This document shows positions 19,041 to 24,666 of a stretch of DNA of 24,666 nt, piece by piece (the first letter of the stretch is position 1; every line of letters starts with the position of its first letter). Source of the DNA: Nitrospinota bacterium (GTDB lineage Bacteria; Nitrospinota; Nitrospinia; JACRGO01); the NCBI GenBank assembly GCA_016212295.1, contig JACRGO010000020.1, positions 1 through 24,666 on the forward strand. The letters run 5' to 3'. The notes below the pieces were generated by a model. That model made no database searches, was not told where the DNA came from, and worked only from the letters and a program-made list of their open reading frames with translations. Both the position numbers and the translations under genes were made by a program.

Positions 19041-19074
19041 AAAGCCGGCGGCTTAAAAACCGTCGGCTTTTTTT
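19041..19074 (+). terminator. Rho-independent terminator after the OmpA lipoprotein
   Basis: AAAGCCGGCGG (19041-19051), a loop of CTTAAAAA, then CCGTCGGCTTT and more T's, giving an 11-bp stem with one mismatch and a seven-T tail on the plus strand. On the minus strand the stem is followed by CGTTCG rather than a long T-run, so it is probably one-directional although lptG converges on it. Confidence 0.9.
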
Positions 19075-19086
19075 ATTCCACGCCGC

Positions 19087-20223
19087 TTATGAAGCAGGGT
19101 CCGTCGATTTTTTCTTAAAGGAAAAAGACGGCAACAGAGTTTCGCTGTCAATGGTAAGAATGAGGTACAGGCCCAGGGCGGAAAATATCAAATTCGTTCC
19201 CCATGCGGCCAGGAAAGGGGGAAGGGTCCCGCCGTACCCCAGGGAAATTCCCAGGGAAAAAATGAAATAATAGGAAAAACCCAGGATGATGCTCAATCCA
19301 ACGCAAAAAATGACCCCTCCGCTCCTGGCCGATTTCAATGAAAAAGGGACGCCGATCAGGGCAGTGATCAAGGAAATAAACGGGTAGGATATTTTGTGGT
19401 GGAAATCCACCAGATACCGGGAATTATCCATTCCTTCCTTTTTCACCTTTTGCGCAAAGGCAAGTAATTCCCTTAGGGTCATTTCCTCTTTTCGTGTTTT
19501 CACCTGGTTGAAATCCTCCGGGTTCACGGGAAAATAAATTTTTCTTTTCGTGAATGTCTCGATGTCCTTGGTCCCGAGTGCGTCAAAGATTCTTATGGAG
19601 CCGTTGAACAACATCCAATACCCGTTCCTCCAAACCGCCTTCGAGGCGTCAATCCGCTCTGTAAGATTTTCCCCCCCTTGGTATTTGAAAATCGAAATAT
19701 TTTGCATCTCCTGTTTTTTGGGGTTGAACAACCCTATTTGCCAGACCGCGCCGTCGTTGGAGCGGTACCAGATCTTGTCCCTCTGCTGCATCCCCTGCAG
19801 GCGTTCCTTCCTTATTTGAACATGAAAAATATGGTTCGCCTTCCTGGTTGTGAACGGGACGATGAATTCATTGGAGAGCAGCGTGATGGCTGAAAAAACA
19901 AGCGCGGCCAATAGGATGGGGGCGGTAACGTGCATCAGGCTTAGTCCGCAGGATTTCATGGCGGTGAGTTCATTGCTCTTGGAAAACGCGCCTATGGTTA
20001 TTACCGTGGCCAGAAGAAAGGCGACCGGCGCCATGAAGAAGGCGATCAACGGAAGTTTAAAAAAATAATAACCGAGGCACTGGAAAACAGTGGCCTTGAA
20101 CACCACGTATTCATCGATCTTCTCGAAGAAATCGATAACCACGTACAGGCCCATCATGGACGAGACGGCAAGGAGCAGGGTCCTGAAAAATTCGTTCAGT
20201 ATGTATCTGGTCAGTATTGTCAT
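19087..20223 (-). CDS. lptG: LPS export ABC permease LptF/LptG family
   Basis: A 378-residue inner membrane permease of the YjgP/YjgQ family. It starts with TILTRYILNEFFRTLLLA and three helices (about 10-32, 52-82, 98-120), has a periplasmic beta-jellyroll (about 130-265: DKIWYRSNDGAVWQIG...), and ends with three helices (about 280-300, 308-330, 338-360). Two such subunits plus LptB extract LPS from the inner membrane and pass it to LptC/A. The layout fits LptG slightly better than LptF, but the pair are hard to separate by eye, and no second copy, lptB or lptA is in this window. Its ATG overlaps the hisA stop (ATGA, 20220-20223), so the two are translationally coupled. Confidence 0.85.
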   Translation of the reverse strand: MTILTRYILNEFFRTLLLAVSSMMGLYVVIDFFEKIDEYVVFKATVFQCLGYYFFKLPLIAFFMAPVAFLLATVITIGAFSKSNELTAMKSCGLSLMHVTAPILLAALVFSAITLLSNEFIVPFTTRKANHIFHVQIRKERLQGMQQRDKIWYRSNDGAVWQIGLFNPKKQEMQNISIFKYQGGENLTERIDASKAVWRNGYWMLFNGSIRIFDALGTKDIETFTKRKIYFPVNPEDFNQVKTRKEEMTLRELLAFAQKVKKEGMDNSRYLVDFHHKISYPFISLITALIGVPFSLKSARSGGVIFCVGLSIILGFSYYFIFSLGISLGYGGTLPPFLAAWGTNLIFSALGLYLILTIDSETLLPSFSFKKKSTDPAS

Positions 20224-20942
20224 GAGGCCAATCCAAGGGCCTCGCGGAAATCAAGGGACCCGTCGTAAAGCGCCCTGCCGATGATGGCGCCTTCCACGCC
20301 AAGGCGTTCTATTTCCTTGAGCCTTATTATGTCCTCCCTGGTGGATATGCCTCCAGAGGCTATCACGGGAATATCGATGCCTCGCGCCAGGTCCGCTGTC
20401 GCTTCAAGGTTCGGACCGCAAAGCATTCCGTCCCGGCTGATGTCCGTGTAAATAATGGCTGAAACGCCTATGCCCTCGAGCTGCTTCGCCATTTCGGACG
20501 CCTTTTGCTCCGTTACCTCGACCCAGCCTTGCACCGCTACCTTTCCCCCCTTGGCGTCGATACCCACGGCGACCTTGCCGGGAAACCTTGAGCAGGCGTC
20601 CTCGACGAATTTAAGGTCCTGGAACGCCTTGGTCCCCAGGATGATCCGCGCGACCCCCAGGCCAATATAGGTTTCGACCGCTTCCATGTCCCTGATCCCG
20701 CCGCCTATTTCAATTGGAATCCCGACGGAGTCCAATATCCTTTTAACCGTGGCTTTATTTTTCGGAGCCCCCTCGAAGGCGCCGTCCAGGTCAACCACGT
20801 GCAGGAACCTGGCGCCCAGGTCTTCCCACTTCCTGGCCATCTCCTCCGGCTTGGAGGAATAATGGATTTCGTCTCCCTTCACGCCCTGTTTCAACCGGAC
20901 GCATCGGCCCTCTTTGATGTCCACTGCCGGTAATAACAGCAT
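20220..20942 (-). CDS. hisA: ProFAR isomerase of histidine synthesis
   Basis: The 240-residue phosphoribosylformimino-5-aminoimidazole carboxamide ribotide isomerase, an (alpha/beta)8 barrel in histidine synthesis. The catalytic acids are Asp8 (LLPAVDIKEGRCVRL) and Asp129 (VAVGIDAKGG). Phosphate loops are present: IEIGGGIRD (about 78-85), VIASGGIST and GAIIGRALYDG. The second catalytic-half signature YTDISRDGM is intact. AGGAG lies 9 bases before the ATG. It is the only his gene in the window; normally hisA sits with hisF, hisH or hisI. Here its partner is the LPS permease gene, overlapping by four bases. Confidence 0.97.
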   Translation of the reverse strand: MLLLPAVDIKEGRCVRLKQGVKGDEIHYSSKPEEMARKWEDLGARFLHVVDLDGAFEGAPKNKATVKRILDSVGIPIEIGGGIRDMEAVETYIGLGVARIILGTKAFQDLKFVEDACSRFPGKVAVGIDAKGGKVAVQGWVEVTEQKASEMAKQLEGIGVSAIIYTDISRDGMLCGPNLEATADLARGIDIPVIASGGISTREDIIRLKEIERLGVEGAIIGRALYDGSLDFREALGLAS

Positions 20943-21012
20943 CTTAGTCCACTCCTGATTTTAAGAAAATGAATTAGTGATACAGCCGGTAAAAATATTT
21001 TTCAAAACAGCA

Positions 21013-21043
21013 GAATGTCGAACAAGGAATTATGAATGTCGAA
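21013..21043. repeat. GAATGTCGAA direct repeats
   Basis: GAATGTCGAA occurs at 21013-21022 and 21034-21043, separated by CAAGGAATTAT. This lies between hisA and the truncated MNT stub. The words resemble the TTCGACGTTC iterations at 10819-10864 read on the other strand, so both may belong to one dispersed family. Confidence 0.6.
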
Positions 21044-21064
21044 GGATCGGTATTTGAAACAATT

Positions 21065-21199
21065 TTACCTTCGGCATTCCTTCGCTCCCTTTGTCCGTGA
21101 TCCAAAGACTATCAGTTTTTTTAATTTTTCCGCTGATTCCCTTGGGAGTCTTTTTTTGAATTCCAAAACCAGCGCCTTATCAATTTCACGCATAGCCAT
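21065..21199 (-). pseudogene. Truncated MNT nucleotidyltransferase
   Basis: A 44-codon stub with a good AGGAG ribosome site. It reads MAMREIDKALVLEFKKRLP, then KLKKLIVFGSRTKGAKE, and stops shortly after. The IVFGSRTKG block is the start of the GSX10DXD nucleotidyltransferase motif, but the SDID acids and the rest of the domain are missing. The stub runs into repeat-like sequence (21013-21043), so the 3' part was probably lost by rearrangement. It is distinct from the complete MNT at 2634-2966. No HEPN partner is seen. Confidence 0.75.
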
Positions 21200-21226
21200 T
21201 TTCTCCTAAAAACCCTTGAAAAAAAT

Positions 21227-21397
21227 TTATCTCGGCGCGGGCAAGCGCATGGCGTCCACCAATGGCCTATATTTGCTTCCATTATGATACCGTTCGGACA
21301 AGACCTTGGCAAGACATGGGAAAATCGATACCACATTCCCGCACTGAGTCAATTTTTTCTTTAATCTTATGCTCGAAGGCAGGACCGCTTTTATGCT
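21227..21397 (-). other. Open stretch between the HsdR and MNT remnants, unidentified
   Basis: After the HsdR fragment's stop, the same minus-strand frame stays open for 56 codons and ends in LSERYHNGSKYRPLVDAMRLPAPR and a TAA at 21227-21229, 27 bases before the MNT start. The neighbouring frame reads SGPAFEHKIKEKIDSVRECG in its first part. Together they look like a frameshifted C-terminal fragment of some protein, but I do not recognise a family, and this may be chance. Confidence 0.3.
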
Positions 21398-21877
21398 TTA
21401 AATGTGGTGAAATTTAACAACATACGGATAATGGGAAGCATCCCGATATTGTTGGTAGATATGGCCGAAAACCAGGTCCGCCTTCATCTTCACCTCCTCT
21501 TCCGAATAAACGCCGAAGGGAAGCCCTTTTTTGTCATCCCAAAGGAAATTCCTGATCTCCGTTTTCACCGCCGAGCGCGTGAATTCCTTATCGCGCCAAC
21601 TATCCACGCGCAATTTCTCTGTCTTTAAAATTTCCAAAAGACCCTCCGCTACCAGTTTAATCCTATCCCTGTCCTTTTTGGATAAATTTGGCTTTACCAA
21701 AAGATCAAAAAGCGCCAGGGACTCCTCCGCCAACCCTTCCCGCATGGCCCGCTGTTCTTCCTCATCCATTCTTTCCACGAATTTCAAAAGCTCTTCAAAG
21801 GTCCGCTCAATGGTGGCCCGGTCCTTTTCCCGGTTGTATTCGTCGATAATTTCCTGATAATGCCTTTGGAAGTCCGC
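21398..21877 (-). pseudogene. C-terminal fragment of type I restriction subunit HsdR
   Basis: About 159 codons open from just after a TGA (21878-21880). It reads DFQRHYQEIIDEYNREKDR..., then EEEQRAMREGLAEESLALFDLL, ILKTEKLRVDSWRDKEFTRSAV and MKADLVFGHIYQQY. These are the helical C-terminal blocks of HsdR, the motor/nuclease subunit of type I restriction systems. The nuclease and DEAD-like helicase domains are absent, and so are hsdM and hsdS, so no restriction function remains. Gene finders would call a shorter ORF from TTG 21787. The fragment abuts a DUF1156 stub in the same frame. Confidence 0.8.
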
Positions 21878-21986
21878 TCAGGGTGTTAGGGTACCGTGGC
21901 GGATGGATTTTTCCTGCGCTGAGTGTTCGGACACTTCCGCGATGGGAAGTCCAACTCGGCGAGACGTTTGTATGATTTGAGGATCA
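21878..21986 (-). pseudogene. N-terminal stub of DUF1156 DNA methylase, frameshifted
   Basis: From ATG 21986 the frame reads MILKSYKRLAELDFP. One base then seems to be missing, and the adjacent frame continues as IAEVSEHSAQEKSIRHG before TLTP and a TGA. Joined, this is the characteristic N-terminus of DUF1156 adenine-specific DNA methylases (normally ...[21 protein letters not shown]). The homology breaks off right after RHG, 4 codons before the stop, where HsdR-derived sequence begins. DUF1156 enzymes occur in phage-defence clusters with DUF499 ATPases. It begins 60 bases after the STAND-like gene, on the same strand. Confidence 0.75.
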
Positions 21987-22046
21987 TTTTATTTATCAAT
22001 TGAGGTTAGGTTATTTTCCTGAAAAAGAATATTCTAAACTTCTTGA

Positions 22047-24533
22047 TCATGCATAACGTTTCACAAAACTGAATGTCCCATGGGTTTGTTCATGGCAGTT
22101 GGGGCCATGAAAAAATTTCTCGACCTGGTCCGATGAGTATTCCCGTTCTCCCCATATCGCCCAAACCAAAGAGAGGTCGTTCTTCTTGAGATAAATTTTC
22201 AATAGGTCTTCTTTTATAAAAAACATCGTTTGATGATTATTAAAGTCGCCGCTTTGATCAGACACATTGAGTGTGGCTTTTGAACCATTTTTTGTGAATA
22301 AATCGAAAGTTTGCGGTTGTCCAATTAGTTCTAAATCAGAGGCAATCTTTTTTGCCAACGTCGTTGCATGTCCAGCATCACTTGCGGAGGTTTGATAGCC
22401 TTCCCATCCGAAGTCACAGACTGGGATTAAAGCATTGAAGTTTGCATACTCCTTTTTCACCTCTTCGACCTCTACCGGTACCTCCCGGACTTCAATTCGT
22501 TCAAGGTCTTCGTCACTTATATTCTGTTGTTCTTCGGTTTCTCCGTAAGAATCATGGAATAAACGGTGTCGAATTAAATCGATTTCAGTCCACTCTAATT
22601 TTTTGTCATCCAGGTATAATTTTTTTTGGTTCCGCTTTATTTTGACCATTTCTTCCTTTGTTACAAACGCGAATTCACTCAGATTATTATGTGGGAAGGT
22701 ATCGCACCAAGGTATTTCTCCTGCGAAGGTATAGATAACCGATGGCTTTTCGGGAAGCCATCGACCACCGATATATTGATGTCCTAAATGATTCAGAAAA
22801 GACTCAACTTCTTCTTTTGCTACAAGAAAACTTTGAATAAAACAGAACAATCTGCGACCGCGCCTTTCGTCTTGCTGTGTAACATAGCCATCTAATGCAA
22901 TCCAAGGGCCTTCTTCTGTATGCGCTTCGGCCAGTCGAAGATAAGGACCCACATTCGGCAATGGTCCGTTTGCTATCCATTCCTTCATTTCCATTTGGGG
23001 GTCGCCGAGGAAATCTGCTTGTATAAGACGACTTTTGGCTACACGTTCAGGAAAACTGGGATCAATATCTACTGAGGAAGATCGTTCCCTCCAATTTTCT
23101 AACTTTCCTTGATCCCGCAAAAGGCCGGAGATTTCAAAATAAGAAATCCATGAGTACTTTTTCCCATATCGATCAGTTTTCTTTGCATCACTTCCTGTTC
23201 TTGGCCAATGGCGTTCATTGGAAATCAACCTATCTATATTTTTGAAAAGCTCGTTCGACCAGCCTAGTTGCTCCACTCGCCAGAGAATTTTTGCTTTGAT
23301 TTTACGATACTCCTCGTGCTCAAAATCATAGTTGCGTCGGCCTGATACCAATCTCCCGATAGAGTAGTTTTCAAAATCCATTCGGAATGGAGAATCAGCA
23401 CCGTGGTATCTTTCTCCATCAATACAACTTTCTCCCCACTCTTGTTGGCTTGCCGCCAAGAATGGGGGTTTACTTTTTTTTATCTCATCGGGACTGAAAA
23501 GTTCTTGATTGTATAACAAAGCAATCTCTATGATTCTGCTGGCATATTCTCTCGCCAGCTCATGCGTGGTATAAAACGGTGCTCCATTCACGAACATTGA
23601 GTTAAGAATTTTCCTGGAAAAATCCGATAAAGTTGTTGTAACGAATACTTGGTCGTTTATATCAACATGTCGGGCCATCGATACACCGTAGCTTGCAGCA
23701 AGCATACGTTCAAAAACGTAGGGGTCGTTAATATCAAGTGATTTTATGCTTTCTTCAAATAACGCTTCCGGGGCACCTCGTCCAAACCAATATAGAGCAC
23801 GGGTCGCGACATCGCGGAGTTCCCGATCTGTAGAGGTAAGGAGCCACATTACCCATTTCGCGCGAAGCAGGTCAGATGGAGTCCGAGTGGAGCAGTCTTC
23901 TTTCCACCTGCCCTCTAATGCAAGAAGATCATTGAATCTTTCAGGTCGAGTCTTTCTAATCCACTCAGTCCAAGTTAAATCACGGTCTGAAATAGACATC
24001 GGTCGAAGAAGAGAGTCCAAAAATTCAGCATTAAGCGGATGTTTATTCGCTCCTCTGATTCCTTGGAGGCGGGAGAACATACTTGGGTCTTCCTTGGCTT
24101 CATCTTTCATTAGTACCAATAGCGTTGCGACAGTATCTTTATCTAAATATTCTGCCTCAAGCCTTGTGGTACACCTCAAAGCCGCATTTTTGAAGGGATC
24201 AGGCGCTGTCTTCCAAAGCTGTCTACCATCCATGCGACGAGGAGCAAGCGTTACCAACGACATGAGTATGTCGGCCGCCAATTCGTGACAGTTATCGCCC
24301 CCAAATGACTCGATCATATCGGGATGTTTGAGCCAATTGAAATCCACATCACCTATGTATTTCAATAAGAGGGAGTTGGCAACAATATATCCACCGAGAG
24401 CATCATATACAGGAGTGATCACATATTCGCCAGGCTCGGTCCCAGGATTCCTAAAAATAATTCCTTCTTGCGCTAGTAGGTTGACGATACTGCTATCCCA
24501 TGAGCGACTAATATCGAATACTGCCGTACGATA
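22047..24533 (-). pseudogene. STAND/NACHT-like defence protein, 5' end lost to an IS
   Basis: The open frame runs from the IS boundary near 24533 to a TGA at 22047-22049, about 828 codons, with no believable start. A GTG at 24422 would give 791 residues but has no ribosome site, and homology-like sequence continues before it (FRNPGTEPGEYVITPVYDALGGYIVANSLL). That last block resembles the winged-helix segment after the NTPase of STAND proteins. It is followed by a long helical-repeat region (about 40-300) and a C-terminal alpha/beta sensor-like region ending FFIKEDLLKIYLKKNDLSLVWAIWGERE. No Walker A or B motif remains, so the ATPase and N-terminal effector lie beyond the break. An Avs-like anti-phage NTPase is my best guess; it is not proven. 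Codon use and base composition look more AT-rich than in the housekeeping genes. Confidence 0.6.
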
Positions 24534-24666
24534 GTGTCAACAATTTTGTGTAAATTCTCTTTCTTTTAATTGCTTAAAGAAAGGGAGGTTTGCATTCACC
24601 TTTCCAACTGGATTTGCTCTCCAAACCAGTTCCATCTTGAGGGATATAAAGGCCAGGAGTCTGTAA
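24534..24666. mobile_element. Terminal part of an IS256/Mutator-like insertion sequence
   Basis: Plus-strand GTGTCAACAATTTTGTGTAAATTCTC (24534-24559) has the look of IS256-group terminal repeats (minus strand GAATTTACACAAAATTGTTGACAC). The element would extend past the right edge. It starts exactly where the STAND-like frame acquires a TGA (24537-24539). Both strands show open frames in the last 100 bases, but no transposase domain can be recognised in so short a piece, and neither the other end nor a target duplication is visible. Confidence 0.5.

Noticed and set aside
19041-19074. Terminator acting on both strands
   Set aside because: The minus-strand side of the stem is followed by CGTTCG instead of a T-run, so only the plus-strand direction is supported.
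21121-21336. 71-residue minus-strand gene
   Set aside because: The frame crosses the MNT stub in a different phase and its composition (many Trp, Arg, Cys) is not protein-like; the MNT stub frame fits better.
24328-24534. Plus-strand small gene at the right edge
   Set aside because: It is antisense to the clear STAND-like frame and has no recognisable domain or ribosome site.
24537-24539. TGA in the STAND-like frame as selenocysteine or a point nonsense mutation
   Set aside because: The codon lies in sequence matching an insertion-sequence terminus, which explains the frame break without recoding.

Overview
The window comes from a Gram-negative bacterium. It encodes a TonB-dependent receptor, an OmpA-domain (Pal-like) lipoprotein, an LptF/LptG-type LPS export permease and a periplasmic YfiR-like protein. 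Bacterial-type GlnRS, rubredoxin, FmdB-type zinc ribbon and a DUF374 acyltransferase fit a Desulfobacterota/Nitrospinota-like or other deep proteobacterial lineage. This placement is inference from gene content only. There is no rRNA, tRNA or plasmid backbone, so it looks like chromosome.

Layout: 279-1970 glnS. 2260-2966 an AT-rich HEPN/MNT pair. 3095-7787 a sensory cluster in one orientation: TonB-dependent receptor, YfiR-family protein, and a CHASE8-HAMP hybrid histidine kinase whose receiver domain is cut by an in-frame TAG; the missing receiver half continues in the same frame to 7787. 7898-8102 a 205-bp element with 23-bp terminal inverted repeats. 8139-10740 an M16 peptidase overlapping a DEAD-box helicase. 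11011-12084 a glycosyltransferase-like protein. On the minus strand, 15221-12175 carries a DUF374 acyltransferase, an FmdB-like protein, a creatininase-family hydrolase and a class IV aminotransferase. Then come an amidohydrolase (+), a PilZ protein (-, tail-to-tail overlap), rubredoxin (+, too short for most gene finders), an OmpA lipoprotein with a run of 18 prolines (+, with a terminator), and hisA-lptG (-, ATGA overlap).

The right end (about 21065-24666) is a decayed defence island on the minus strand. From right to left it holds: an insertion-sequence end resembling the IS256/Mutator group; the large C-terminal part of a STAND/NACHT-like protein cut off by that end; a frameshifted N-terminal stub of a DUF1156 DNA methylase; a C-terminal piece of a type I restriction HsdR subunit abutting that stub in the same reading frame; and a 44-codon stub of an MNT nucleotidyltransferase. 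The block looks more AT-rich than the housekeeping genes, which fits horizontal gain followed by decay.

The most interesting items are the YfiR plus CHASE8-kinase plus TonB-receptor module (a YfiBNR-like input wired to a phosphorelay instead of c-di-GMP synthesis), the amber codon in its kinase, and the layered remnants of at least four defence genes at the right edge. Several short hairpin and inverted-repeat families are scattered between genes, one of them overlapping the kinase start codon.
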